Virus record (IMG/VR): IMGVR_UViG_3300005936_000021
Location: 1 to 22,792 of that record
Source of the DNA: a virus
Reading direction: 5' to 3' (one strand)
Length of the DNA stretch: 22,792 bases
Shown here one piece after another: positions 7,343-17,400 of this stretch (its first letter is position 1; every line of letters begins with the position of its first letter). The notes below the pieces were generated by a model. The model was not told where the DNA came from and did not search any database. It was given only the letters and a program-made list of their open reading frames with translations. The position numbers and the translations under genes are program-made.

Positions 7343-7979
7343 CAACTTTCCGAAGCGTTACCGTCGAATACTGCGCCCTGACTTTCAGAGTCTCCGGGGT
7401 ATTCACGGTAACGCCGGAGCCGGCCGCCACAGTTACCTGCCCCACCCCTACCTGGATGACCGGGATCTCCGCGCCAACAGCAAACACCAAGCTGGAATCC
7501 GGGGGTACTGTAACCGTGATAGCGCTGGCATTCGATGCGCGCACATACGAGTACTCATCAGTCAGAGCCAGGGTGTAAGTTGTCCCTGTCTGGTCGTTGA
7601 CAGTCCTGTTGTGGGGGTTGGCCCAAGTGCCATCGGCTCGCAGGAAGTGGTACGACGCGCCGGTCAGCTTGCGAAGCAGGCCATGCACGGAGGTCGACGC
7701 ATCCAGATCCGTGTTGTCATCAGGTGCAGCCAGATCGTCGAGTTTTGAACTGGCAGCCACGTTTACCCAAGAAGAGCCGTTCGACACCATCAGGGCCGGG
7801 GGTGAGGACTGCACCACCACAAGGCAGTGTTCGAACGACGCGGCTGCCGGCAACGCACCTACCGTTGCTACCCGATAGATCGGAAATGCGCCGCCTACCA
7901 ATAGGCCGAAGTTGGTGTTGACTTCGACTTCCCAGTTATTGAGACCTGAGAGAATTTCATCAAGTGTTGGACGTGCCAC
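7296..7979 (-). CDS. tail-fibre-like virion protein
   Basis: A 227-residue protein with a GTG start preceded by AAGGGG, 12 bases after the hub stop. The N-terminus (MARPTLDEILSGLNNWEVEV) is helical. The middle contains LRADGTWANP, a motif common in phage fibre and tail-tip proteins. The C-terminus is a beta-rich module with PDSSLVFAVGAEIPVIQVG and GQVTVAAGSGVTVN, a pattern I know from many phage receptor-binding and virion-attached proteins. It is the last gene of the tail block, a usual place for a fibre or receptor-binding subunit. Its 3' end overlaps the resolvase gene on the opposite strand. Fibre-like character is well supported; the receptor is unknown. Confidence 0.82.
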   Translation of the reverse strand: MARPTLDEILSGLNNWEVEVNTNFGLLVGGAFPIYRVATVGALPAAASFEHCLVVVQSSPPALMVSNGSSWVNVAASSKLDDLAAPDDNTDLDASTSVHGLLRKLTGASYHFLRADGTWANPHNRTVNDQTGTTYTLALTDEYSYVRASNASAITVTVPPDSSLVFAVGAEIPVIQVGVGQVTVAAGSGVTVNTPETLKVRAQYSTVTLRKVATDEWDISGDLEDAP

Positions 7980-7991
7980 AGTTCGTACCCC

Positions 7992-10496
7992 TTATAGCTT
8001 CTCGAAAGAACTCTCGTCGTATTCGCTTTCAAGCCCGTTCAAAGTGTTGACCAAGCGGATGAGGATTTCAGAAGGCTCCGACCCGAAATCAGATACCATA
8101 TTGCCGTTGGAATATGTGTAGCTGTTGTCGTCCAGGGAACTCACGGTCCTCTTCAGTGTGGTGCCGGTAGAGTCATAGATTCTCAAGGTAAACGTACCTT
8201 CAGGCAGTACAGGCTGTATCGCGGTACCGGCAGCTTGGAACCCGGCGCCGGAAGCTTTTTCAGAGGCGTTCCGAAATGACCACTTCAGATCGAGATCATT
8301 CCCTGCGTCCCAGCTGAGTAGGTTGTCAGACGAATTCAGGTTCTCGGGGGACATTGGTCGGTATCCGCTCCCCTGCATCGCTAGAGATGCTGTCGTGGCC
8401 ACAGACTCATTTATCGCATCGTTCCAGGTTTGCGGAATCGTTTTGATGGAGACCGTGTTTCCTGCTGCTAAGAAATCCCCTACGTACGGTACCAGGTACT
8501 TCTGATCGAAGATGAACACGTTTGACCCGGCCGCGTGCTCGACCTTTCTGGATCCAAACCTACCTCTGATTATCCCTTCCAATTGATAGGTAGTACTCGA
8601 CAGGATAACTATGTTTCTCAAGAACATGAATTCCCTATCGATCACACATAGCTGGTACCCGTTGCGCCATCCGGCTTCCGCTCCGGTGTAGTTGTCGACT
8701 TCATCCAGGTCGTCTCCAACCAGGGTGACCTCTGGGCCTTCCTCCTGTAGACTAAGCGCCGTGTCGCCTCCCATGGAGCTGTTCAACGTGCCTCCAAGGG
8801 AAATCATGCTGTTTGCCCCTAGATCATCATATGTCACTGAATCTAGGGAAAGGAGGATCGATGCCTCCGAGATTACTTTGGAGTCACGCACCCTGAATAG
8901 GTACGCTGCAAGGGTGTCAGGGCTTTGGTACCGGTTAGATTCAAGGAACGCGATAGCCGGATCAGGCTCAGCGACATCTAGGTCAAAACCTCCAGCGCCT
9001 ATGGTATCAGGCAACCGTGAATTAAGACCATAGATATCCTGAATCGACGCAAGTTCAGCGTACCCCTCGTCAGGCTTCAGGATGACACTCGTCAAGATGT
9101 ACAATGGTACAGTTCCCTCGATCCGGAACCGCTGACCGGGATACATCAACAGTGCCTCTCTGGAGGCTTTGAACTTCTGAGCAGACCCCCTACCGGAATC
9201 CTCCTGACTGCGTCTCTCAGATACGATCAGGGCAGTGTTCCAGTCACCTATGGTCGCCATCTGGACCTTTGCATCCTTTGGACTCTCCGAGTCGTCCAAA
9301 ATACCTTCTGATCCCCACACTACGGTCGTTTCTTTGAAGTTACGGTCCATGTCCGTAAACGTGTAGACAGTCCTTTCACAAGAATTTACGTAGTGGGATG
9401 TGATTGTCTCTGGTTCCCCAAACTCCAGTAGCCCGTAGGGAATGTCCGGAAAGGATTCCGACGATTCCCTGATCAAACTGAACTCAATAAGTCCAGTACT
9501 CGGGTTCCTACCCTTCAGGATCCCAAAATCCTGCATGAGAGCGGCAACGCTAGCTTTCCAAGACTCCCCATTTTGAAGCATCAAGTGACATGGAGTACCC
9601 TCAGCATCTACCGCTACCCCCACTGACGCCAGGCTATCGAGATCGAAGTGCCCTGTCGGTAGCTGCATCCCCCTCGGACTTGCAGAAAACAATATTTCCC
9701 GTAGGAGCGACGCCGGATTGTAACCTTCCCCATTAGCCGTCATCCAGTCGTCGATGCCTGGTATAAGAGTCTCTGTAGGTTTGACTGTGATCTCGTAATC
9801 AATAGTAGGCCAAATAGGGGAATACCCTAGACGCCTCTTAATCCACACACCATAGCACACACCCCGCCATGCGGAGCTTATGTTGTAGTCGCTAGCTACG
9901 GTCGCTCTTTCCTGAACACTGGCTTTAGCCGATTTAAACGCCGGTATGCCTCCCCAAAACAATTCCTGAAATGATAACTGAGATGATATTAGTTGTTGAT
10001 AATCGGTATTCGATATATGAGATACTCTCAACTCTGATGGTATATCTTGTGTGAGCGTTCCCCAGTATAAGTGAAAAGTCCCCCCTTTACCTAGATCTAT
10101 GACGGCTTTGTCAGGATTGCTATCCCTTGTTACTTCCCCCTCCCAGATTACTTCCCCATTTGCCCATATCTTCGTTAGGGAATACGCAGGCCCGACACAC
10201 AGGAAGTGGAGGGCATTCTCGTTATAGATGGTAACCTTGGAACTTTTCTTGCTACCACCTTTCTTCCCTCCACTGCCAGACTTTTCTTTCGTTATCACCC
10301 TATCCCCTACCCACCCTATGATAGCCCCGATCCTCTTTTTTCCCTTCAAAATTGGGATCATATTCCCGCGTGTGGAAGATGTCGTTGCCTTATCGTCGTT
10401 GAGCGTTGGCTCTTTTTGGTCCTTCCTGAGAAGCATCCCAGCCATGAGAGACAAGGCTTGAATGACAATGAAAGTTATTACCTTACCGATAAACAT
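7992..10496 (-). CDS. tail tip hub / host-specificity protein (J- and GTA gp15-like)
   Basis: An 834-residue tail tip protein expected to form the central hub that meets the host surface. A hydrophobic N-terminal segment (VITFIVIQALSLMAGMLL, about 5-23) is followed by IPILKGKKRIGAIIGWVGD (46-65), matching the IPxxYGxxRxxGxxIW motif of GTA gp15/J-like proteins. A low-complexity Gly/Ser/Lys stretch follows (about 72-89). Near residues 640-650, LEGIIRGRFGS corresponds to the conserved L-x-G-x-x-RG-R-x-G motif near the end of this family. The C-terminal part is a fibronectin-like beta region. The start overlaps the peptidase stop (TAATG). The segment around 9961-10020 has unusually low GC, and a mosaic origin is possible. 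Confidence 0.85.
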   Translation of the reverse strand: MFIGKVITFIVIQALSLMAGMLLRKDQKEPTLNDDKATTSSTRGNMIPILKGKKRIGAIIGWVGDRVITKEKSGSGGKKGGSKKSSKVTIYNENALHFLCVGPAYSLTKIWANGEVIWEGEVTRDSNPDKAVIDLGKGGTFHLYWGTLTQDIPSELRVSHISNTDYQQLISSQLSFQELFWGGIPAFKSAKASVQERATVASDYNISSAWRGVCYGVWIKRRLGYSPIWPTIDYEITVKPTETLIPGIDDWMTANGEGYNPASLLREILFSASPRGMQLPTGHFDLDSLASVGVAVDAEGTPCHLMLQNGESWKASVAALMQDFGILKGRNPSTGLIEFSLIRESSESFPDIPYGLLEFGEPETITSHYVNSCERTVYTFTDMDRNFKETTVVWGSEGILDDSESPKDAKVQMATIGDWNTALIVSERRSQEDSGRGSAQKFKASREALLMYPGQRFRIEGTVPLYILTSVILKPDEGYAELASIQDIYGLNSRLPDTIGAGGFDLDVAEPDPAIAFLESNRYQSPDTLAAYLFRVRDSKVISEASILLSLDSVTYDDLGANSMISLGGTLNSSMGGDTALSLQEEGPEVTLVGDDLDEVDNYTGAEAGWRNGYQLCVIDREFMFLRNIVILSSTTYQLEGIIRGRFGSRKVEHAAGSNVFIFDQKYLVPYVGDFLAAGNTVSIKTIPQTWNDAINESVATTASLAMQGSGYRPMSPENLNSSDNLLSWDAGNDLDLKWSFRNASEKASGAGFQAAGTAIQPVLPEGTFTLRIYDSTGTTLKRTVSSLDDNSYTYSNGNMVSDFGSEPSEILIRLVNTLNGLESEYDESSFEKL

Positions 10497-11026
10497 TACC
10501 AGTTATCCTTCCCCATAGGGCGTAACACTTGCTTGAACGAGTAGACCCCGTACTCCATGAAAGAGCACCCAGCCTTCACCACACTGAAAGTCGTAGCGTG
10601 ATACATCGTCCCAGGAACCGCCCCTACAACCATTCCATGCCCGAGGGTTCCCAATAGCGGACCACAGCACACCAGATCCCCTGGTTCCACACCATACGAT
10701 CCGTCAGCATTCGCCTCGATCTCAGTACTGGGGTAATGCTTCAAGAGCAAGTCGTAGATTCCCTTTGACTGTTTGTGGTCGGTCAAACAACAATCTTGAG
10801 CTATCAGGGGGAACTTTATGTAGGGTTGCTGGAACATGTCATCCATCACCCCGGTAACAAATCGTATGCAGTCTACCCCTACACCTTTGACTTGTTGCCC
10901 GAGGCCATAAGGTGTGTTGTTCCAACCATCCAACACCGATTTAAGACGATTGACATAACTGGCTTCTACTTCCGGCCAGCGGAAATCCATCGACCTCATT
11001 GATCGTTTCAGCGGCGTACGCATCAT
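10496..11026 (-). CDS. NlpC/P60 tail peptidase
   Basis: A cysteine peptidase of the NlpC/P60 family, 176 residues, likely tail-associated and cutting the peptide part of peptidoglycan during infection, as for GTA gp14 and lambda K-like proteins. The triad is visible: C53 in GVGVDCIRF, H130 in LGHGMVVG, and H143 in MYHAT. YVNRLKSVLDGWNNTPY before the Cys matches the usual family lead-in. An in-frame ATG at 11116 would add 30 residues and overlap the upstream gene by 94 bases. The start at 11026 is preferred because it forms an ATGA overlap with the upstream stop and has GGAGA 5 bases before it; 11023 (second ATG) is an alternative. The stop overlaps the hub start (TAATG). Confidence 0.88.
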   Translation of the reverse strand: MMRTPLKRSMRSMDFRWPEVEASYVNRLKSVLDGWNNTPYGLGQQVKGVGVDCIRFVTGVMDDMFQQPYIKFPLIAQDCCLTDHKQSKGIYDLLLKHYPSTEIEANADGSYGVEPGDLVCCGPLLGTLGHGMVVGAVPGTMYHATTFSVVKAGCSFMEYGVYSFKQVLRPMGKDNW

Positions 11027-11805
11027 ATGGTCTCCGATAGCGGGGAATACGGAACCATCTTGTATCCACACCCCAAGAAGTTGATCTCGTTGTTGTAGGC
11101 TAGGCAGGATTCCCAAGATTTATCACACCCTTGAATAAGCGTGACTTCTTGCCCTGCCATAGCCGCAGGAGGGGGCTGCACTAGAGTTAAGACACTTCCG
11201 GATTCCCACTTTTTGATCGTGAAATTCATACCGGCATACCGAAGTTTTCCCCTCCCGTATTGGTCGTCACTTGTTACGTGGGGTCTCGAGATGGTTACTT
11301 TGTTACCAGCGACCACTGAGCAAGTAACTGTTTCTTCCAAAAGAATCATCCGACACCCAATATCACCAAACACTCTCATACACTGGGCGTTACATGAAAT
11401 CCCTGCAGGTTTGTCGAAGTAGCTGCACACGTCCCGGTACGTCAAACGAGTTACCCCGAACTGATTTTTTGGGTTCCTGGTTGCGATGTACAAGTACCCG
11501 ATGTCGATCAGGTACACGTCATCGTCAAATTTCCCAAACACCTTGATCTCAGTTTTTGGCGAGACAGTCCCGTCTGTCAGTCGGGTGAGTATGACATCCT
11601 CGTCGCTGGAGATATCAATAGTGCCCTCAGACTCCTCCAGATCTGTAGTAGATGGTGCCAGGGTGATCTCCATCCCAGACACTGGGGAGTATGTGTCGCC
11701 GTCGTAAACGATCTCTTCATCGCTGGACGTCCAGAAGGCACCTGTCTCGCTATTTGACATCTTGACAAGGTAGTAGAATTCGTACCCTGGATCATGTATC
11801 GACAT
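11023..11805 (-). CDS. DUF2163/gpL-like tail tip protein with Cys cluster
   Basis: A 260-residue tail tip protein of the DUF2163/BR0599 group (GTA gp13-like, lambda gpL-like), sitting between the distal tail and the hub. The C-terminal signature GCDKSWESC...NNEINFLGCGY (227-247) matches the CDK-x-x-x-x-C...N-x-x-NF-x-G pattern of this group. Cysteines are frequent: C138, C142, C151, C227, C234 and C246, among others. lambda gpL-type proteins are known to coordinate an iron-sulfur cluster, so this set is a good candidate for the same. The N-terminal half is a beta-rich, acidic domain (YDGDTYSPVSGMEITLAPS). It has the ribosome-binding site AGGAG, and its end overlaps the peptidase start. Confidence 0.85.
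   Translation of the reverse strand: MSIHDPGYEFYYLVKMSNSETGAFWTSSDEEIVYDGDTYSPVSGMEITLAPSTTDLEESEGTIDISSDEDVILTRLTDGTVSPKTEIKVFGKFDDDVYLIDIGYLYIATRNPKNQFGVTRLTYRDVCSYFDKPAGISCNAQCMRVFGDIGCRMILLEETVTCSVVAGNKVTISRPHVTSDDQYGRGKLRYAGMNFTIKKWESGSVLTLVQPPPAAMAGQEVTLIQGCDKSWESCLAYNNEINFLGCGYKMVPYSPLSETI
11031..11035 (-). promoter_or_regulatory. ribosome-binding site that sets the peptidase start
   Basis: GGAGA on the minus strand, 5 bases before the ATG at 11026, inside the end of the upstream gene. Together with the ATGA overlap it decides for 11026 over the longer form starting at 11116. Confidence 0.65.
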
Positions 11806-11820
11806 CCCAATACTCCTGCC

Positions 11821-13539
11821 CTAGATGGTGATTGTCGCTTCTTCCAGTGTCTCTATCAGACTCACATCGACCGTCGCTATGGATCGAGTAACCCAAGATT
11901 CCGACATTTCATCAGACGCAAACCGTACCAGAGATCCGAATCCTGATCTGGTGACATCCAACAGTGATTCTAATATGGTGCCAGTTACCGTAAAAGTCAT
12001 CCTATCGGTAACACTATCATACGTAGCGCTGGATATCGGGTAGAACGACGTGCCTGTACTGGTCTGCAAATATACAAACTGGGAGACGGCTTCCGCCAAC
12101 ACCGAAGAGTCCGTCCAAGACTCCACCACAACCGTAGATGTTCCGACTGATACTAGGACGAAGGGCGCGTAGTCCGGCATATACCAAAACGATTCCAGCC
12201 TGCCCTTGGCCAGCTCAAAGAATCCCCCCAAGCGCCAGATCTCCGCACGACTGTTGAGAGATAGCTCAAGGTCATAGGATAGCGCAGGCCGGTCCCCTTT
12301 TGGCACGAAGATGCTGTTGGCTCCGAGAGTGTGGTCTTCCCCGTACATCTTGGACGAGATCCCGTAGCCTGACTTCCAGTTGTGATCAAAATCGAAGATC
12401 ATCTTTCCGCCATATTGATCGATGGTGCTAGGCACCGAATCGTAGCGGGCTGGGAGTCTTGTGGCTCCTGGTTTTTCAGTCGCTGAGTACTCCATGTCGG
12501 CGTTTGTCCAGTGGTTCATTGTCACGCCTGATTCCACAGTATACTTGGCGAGGTAACCAGGGAAGATCTTATCCCCGGCCTTGATTGTAGCGGAGCTGAA
12601 CGACTCTTGAACGATAACGTGATCGGAGTACACGGCAGTAATCGTGAAGGGGATGGCGGCCTTTTGTAGAGAATCTCCGGACAAAACGACAACATAGCCC
12701 CCAACGAAGAAGCGCTTGTACTCGGTATCGATGTTGATCTGCCTGGCCGAGACGTCGACAGAATCGACCTCGGTCAGATCGCAGTATATGATCGCTGGGT
12801 ATTCTTTGGTAGCGATACGATTAAGAGCTGCTACCATGCCCCTAGTCGTTCCCTCGTCTTGGGCACGGAAAGATGCCGTGCTTGACCTCTTGGGCCGTTT
12901 CCTGGTGCCCGCACGGCTTTCTGCTGATGTTCCAGCCAGGAACAATGACGTAACGAAGCTACTCGACAGCTCAAAGGACTCCAGCCAGTTGTGTTGGAAG
13001 ATTGGATACACAAGTCGCAGACCGTCTACTGTGACATCTGCGACATCGGCGCCTGTGATGATCCAGATGTAGGATGTGTCGACAACAGCAGGCCCGTCCT
13101 TATCTACGACTATCGTGTACTTGAAGCTGTCGTAGGGATCGAAATCGAAGGGGACATCAGTAGGCCCAGTCCCTATCTCCACACCCTCGACATCACCTGA
13201 GATGCTGGTGCACGTCTTCTTTTCTCGGTACGTGCTCCAAACTTCAACGTCTTCAGTGGCCGTCCCCAAGATCCTGTCGAGCGATATCGACGTGGGGTCT
13301 ACGATAATCCTATCGTACAGGGCCTCCCCAAGACCTTCGTATACGGCTCCGGACAACTCATCGCTGCCGATATCAGGATTGGTGTGCGCCAGATCCCCGG
13401 ATTCAGTATCGGGAAGAACCCACCCCCCACTCAGGTAAGGCGCAGCCTCTGATACGTTGACCACGTTGGACGACATAACTGATGCGTCCAACGCAGGCGA
13501 TATCAACGAATGTGCAATTGTCCCTGACAGGCTCGCCAT
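11821..13539 (-). CDS. tail tip protein with duplicated domain (distal-tail-like)
   Basis: A 572-residue tail protein lying where GTA-type clusters encode the DUF2460 distal tail component. I recognise a pattern seen in phage tail proteins of this size: an F-x-HNW element followed by a serine-rich loop, basic residues, and a helix ending in an aromatic-rich strand. It occurs twice: IFQHNWLESFELSS (W185) with RAGTRKRPKR, and FDHNWKSGYGISS (W388) with VPKGDRPALS. The copies are 203 residues apart, and each is followed by a beta-rich domain. The N-terminal region is beta-rich (PYDSFKYTIVVDKDG). The start overlaps the upstream stop (TAATG); 15 bases separate the stop from the next start. It is a structural protein; the precise tail position is inferred from gene order. 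Confidence 0.78.
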   Translation of the reverse strand: MASLSGTIAHSLISPALDASVMSSNVVNVSEAAPYLSGGWVLPDTESGDLAHTNPDIGSDELSGAVYEGLGEALYDRIIVDPTSISLDRILGTATEDVEVWSTYREKKTCTSISGDVEGVEIGTGPTDVPFDFDPYDSFKYTIVVDKDGPAVVDTSYIWIITGADVADVTVDGLRLVYPIFQHNWLESFELSSSFVTSLFLAGTSAESRAGTRKRPKRSSTASFRAQDEGTTRGMVAALNRIATKEYPAIIYCDLTEVDSVDVSARQINIDTEYKRFFVGGYVVVLSGDSLQKAAIPFTITAVYSDHVIVQESFSSATIKAGDKIFPGYLAKYTVESGVTMNHWTNADMEYSATEKPGATRLPARYDSVPSTIDQYGGKMIFDFDHNWKSGYGISSKMYGEDHTLGANSIFVPKGDRPALSYDLELSLNSRAEIWRLGGFFELAKGRLESFWYMPDYAPFVLVSVGTSTVVVESWTDSSVLAEAVSQFVYLQTSTGTSFYPISSATYDSVTDRMTFTVTGTILESLLDVTRSGFGSLVRFASDEMSESWVTRSIATVDVSLIETLEEATITI

Positions 13540-14462
13540 TACAACACCTTCTTGAACGCATATGCGATACCCGCATCAGTAGGGACAGGGTATGCATAGG
13601 TACCTGTTGCCTGGAACACCATGTACGTATCTGCCCCGAGGATCATCTCGCGCCCCTGAGTGTCGTTGAGGCCGTTGTACAGGGCCAGAGAGTCCTCCAG
13701 TGCCCCGAGGGCGTTCAGGTACCCAGACCCCGCATCAGACAGTATCTCTGGGACAACCAAAGCCCGACCTCCGGAAAAGCTATCCACTCCATGCAAGAGC
13801 ATCGGATAGTTGAGACCGAAAGCAGATTGGAAGTGTGACTCGCTGGGTGATGCCTGACCGAATCCGGTACGCGCCCAGTATTTCCAGGTGCTGTTGTGAT
13901 AGATAGCACTGGCGCAGCTGGCGTACCCCGTAGAGTTTGCCAATCCGGCATTGAGAAAGTGCAACGGAAGCAGATATGCTGGGGATGTCCCGGACGCCGT
14001 CATTGATAGGCTACCACTGTACCAGATGTCCCCCTTGTTCGTCTCCCCAAATGCCAAGAAGTTCCAGTGGCCGCCAGAACTGAGGACGGCCATTCCGTGT
14101 GTATCACCGTCAATGAAGAAGTGGTATTCTTCAGCATCTGTGAGATCGAACGTCTGAGCGAATCTGTTGTACGTCAGAGTGGATGCGCCGGGTTGCTCGT
14201 ACCACCCCAACCCAGACGAATAACTCGTACCGAGGTTCATGCAGATTCCGTCTACAGCAGTCTCTGACAGTCCGAAATTGTCACCAGTCGTGCGGGAACG
14301 CATGTTGAGGAATAGGCTACCCTTGTGGGCATGGAATCGATAGCCGTTTCCATCTACAGCCAAGTTATCCTGAGTCCACCCATTAGTCGTCAGAAATATT
14401 GACCAGGCTATCAACAGAGAGTCCTGACTAGCAACGGATGCTGTATTCGTTTGATATGCCAT
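13539..14462 (-). CDS. virion structural tail protein, 307 aa
   Basis: A Gly-, Ser- and Thr-rich protein without signal peptide or membrane segments. The N-terminus (MAYQTNTASVASQDSLLIAW, then FLTTNGWTQ) resembles a recurring opening of phage virion proteins (MAYxTGTA...DLL...F...GWT). Aromatic-rich beta segments continue throughout (GHWNFLAFGE, KGDIWYSGSL). It starts 6 bases after the propeller protein stop and overlaps the next gene by TAATG. I infer a tail component, possibly a subunit partner of the giant propeller protein upstream. No catalytic motif is visible. Confidence 0.8.
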   Translation of the reverse strand: MAYQTNTASVASQDSLLIAWSIFLTTNGWTQDNLAVDGNGYRFHAHKGSLFLNMRSRTTGDNFGLSETAVDGICMNLGTSYSSGLGWYEQPGASTLTYNRFAQTFDLTDAEEYHFFIDGDTHGMAVLSSGGHWNFLAFGETNKGDIWYSGSLSMTASGTSPAYLLPLHFLNAGLANSTGYASCASAIYHNSTWKYWARTGFGQASPSESHFQSAFGLNYPMLLHGVDSFSGGRALVVPEILSDAGSGYLNALGALEDSLALYNGLNDTQGREMILGADTYMVFQATGTYAYPVPTDAGIAYAFKKVL

Positions 14463-14468
14463 AACTCT

Positions 14469-17400
14469 CTACCTCTTGATTGCGCAGTACAGCTGTAGGG
14501 TCTCGGCCGGGAACACGTCGTAAACGTCGGTTCCTACCGTCACTGTGTCTTCGGCCGATACCCCAAACGGAGGAATGAAGTACATCCCCTCCAGTTGGCC
14601 GAACACCTTTCCGTCCGTGATCAATGTGGCTGCCATCAGGTCGTACACCGAGGACTCGTCCGGCTTGAGTATAGGGCCCAACTCGGTCAAATCGGAAGAG
14701 TCATACTGCACGTTCCAAGGCCACACTGAAACCCGACCTGTATCTGGGTGATCTCCTATCGGAAGCCAAGTAGTGTATCTCAGGTAAGCGTTCGACGCAG
14801 ACTCCCCAGGGTAACCGTTGTAGAAGCAGGCTCCGAGGTGTTCTGAGATAATCTGACTCAACGACGATGCTCCGACGTACATCGGATATGGGTTCCCCGT
14901 CACGGGGCTCAGGGGAGAATCGTTGCTGTAGTACAGCCCCGAGTACCCGACTTCATATCGCATATTGGGACGAGCTACAGTCACGATAGACCGACCCGAT
15001 ATGTACAGCCAGTACTCATAGGAGTTGTTGTTGACCAGGCGGTACAGAGGTCGGTATGTCTGGCTTACTTGGTACATCGATCCGGGTTGGAGCCAGAAGG
15101 TTTGAGCACTCTCGTATCCCGTGTAGCCCTCGGCATAAAGCCCGAACCTGCCGTTCGTGACGTCTGTGTATGTCCGGAATCCGATGTAAACATCATCCGT
15201 CCCATCGCTGCCGGGTCCTTTAAGTATCAGCTCCGATTCGGTATCCAGTCCGAATTCGAAGATTTTGGAGTCCATCCCCTCTGCGATAAACAGTGTCGAT
15301 CCTCCCGGATCGAGGGCTATGCCCGATGGTGCCATGGTGTACGAGCTGAGGTCGAAATACTCAGAACCGTAACTCGCCGTAGTGATATCCCAAGCTGTCG
15401 TTAGATCGTACTGGTAGGCGTAGTCGTTGTCCTGACCACAAATGATGAAGCGCATGCCGTCGTCGGTGAACACAAGGTTGTACATGTCTGTGTCTTCACT
15501 GGACATGTCGAACATCGACACGTAGCTGGCGGTGGACAGGTCCCAAGGTGTCGATAGTGTGTACCTTGCCAGGGTGGCTGTTGTCCCGACCCTCACCACG
15601 AACATCTCAGTGCCGTCCGGACTAAAACAGATCCCCTGAGGGACCGTGGTTAAGTAGGAAACATCCAAGGACACGACCCCGACAGCGGTGGCTGAGGTGA
15701 GATCATAGGCTGACGATAATGGGTACTGATAGACGTATTTAGTAGAGGCGCCAGCCACGTACATCTTGGTGCCGTCGTCGTTGAACGCCACGCCGTTCGG
15801 GGTGGCGTCTTGGGCAGAGACATCGAACTCTGGGTAGTTTCTTGATACAGGAGACACTATATCCCAAGCAGCATTTAACGAATACTCAACTACGTCGCCA
15901 CCTAAACTTATGGAAGCACTGGCAAAATATACGGTGTCCCCCGTACTATCATACGCCATACCTCTAACAATCTCAGGTATTGCGATACCGCTGATATAGG
16001 TGTAAGCCGCTAGGCTCCAAGCGGATGTCAGGGAGTACTTTTCTATATTGCCATTAACCTGGCCAATATAGGCATAGCTCCCTGTAGAATCAAATAATAT
16101 AGAGCCAAAGATTGCTCCAGATTTGGTTAGGCTATGTCCTGAATAGGAAGCCGTTGTTATGGACCATGCTATCGAAAGATCGTGCTGATACACAGTAGTA
16201 TCTGTAACAACATACATAGCTGTTCCATCAGCACTGAAAGCCAAGTTTTTAGCCGCTGATGTTGGGGGGGTAACGACTACGTTAGCCCCGAACCCTGCTG
16301 TCCCCAAATCCCAAGCGGTAGACAGGGGTGTCGATCCTACGTAATTAGTGCCCAAAGAGTCGTACAAATAGTACACTGTGGTTCCAGTAGGATTGAACCA
16401 GCACCCCTTCAAATTTCCAGAGATAGGCCCGAACGAGTGCCCTCCATACTCTGCTGTTATTACTACCCAAGGTACTCGCAAAGAATACCTGTAAATAGTA
16501 TCCGTGGTCCCGTCACACACGAACATGTACACACCATCTGTGCTGAACCTTATTCCTTCCAAATCGTCGCACTCCGACGAGACATCGTACTCTTTCGCGC
16601 CGTAGTAAGCACTAGCAATGCGCCAAGGCACTTCCATGTCCAACATGCGCACGTATCCATCGGTTACGTCGGTCAGAAACACTTCTTCCCCGTCTGGATT
16701 GAACGCCATCCCTACCAATCCCGTACCGGAGATAGCATCCGAGGCATCGACCTCCTTCGTATCTTGCCAAAGGGTAGAAACATCCCAATCCGTAGACATG
16801 GCAAGCTGATAAATGGTATCGTCGTCCGGGTCCATCACATACCAGATATCGCCGGTAGCATTGGCTTTCATAAAGACTGGATTGCCCCATCCGAAATCGA
16901 CAATCGACGATTTTTCCCCGTATGAAATTGTTGAAATATCTCCCGGAGTAGCTACAGGATACTGGTACAGGGTATCGGCAGTACTGCAGTAGAAAAAGGC
17001 ATCATCCAAGTCAGAGCTCAGCACCATGGATCGACAATACGCCACATCTGCATAGGCCCCTTGTTTCGATGCGTAACTCCCAGTAGACAGGTCGTACGGG
17101 GTAGTCATGGAGTACTGGGCAACGATGTTGTTCGTACTGGACGTCACGTACAGATTGGATCCCGTATCGTCGAAAACCAGATCCGATCCTGTAGTCGTCA
17201 GCTCTGTAGCCACACTGAGCGTCTTTGACGCATACGTGGCCGTGCTCAGGCCCCAGGCGACGGTCATCGTGTATTGGTACACGACCCCCCCAGTACCCAC
17301 CACGTACATACCCAACCCGTCCGGGCTGAACGCCAACCCTTGAGGGCTGGTTGTTTGTCCCGAGGTATCAAAAGACGCCGTATCGTACGTAGCGGAATCT

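Noticed and set aside
10496-11116. Longer peptidase form starting at 11116
   Set aside because: It would overlap the upstream gene by 94 bases; the 11026 start has an ATGA overlap and a ribosome-binding site.
16437-16925. 162-aa + strand ORF inside the propeller gene
   Set aside because: Antisense to well-formed propeller repeats; no motif of its own.
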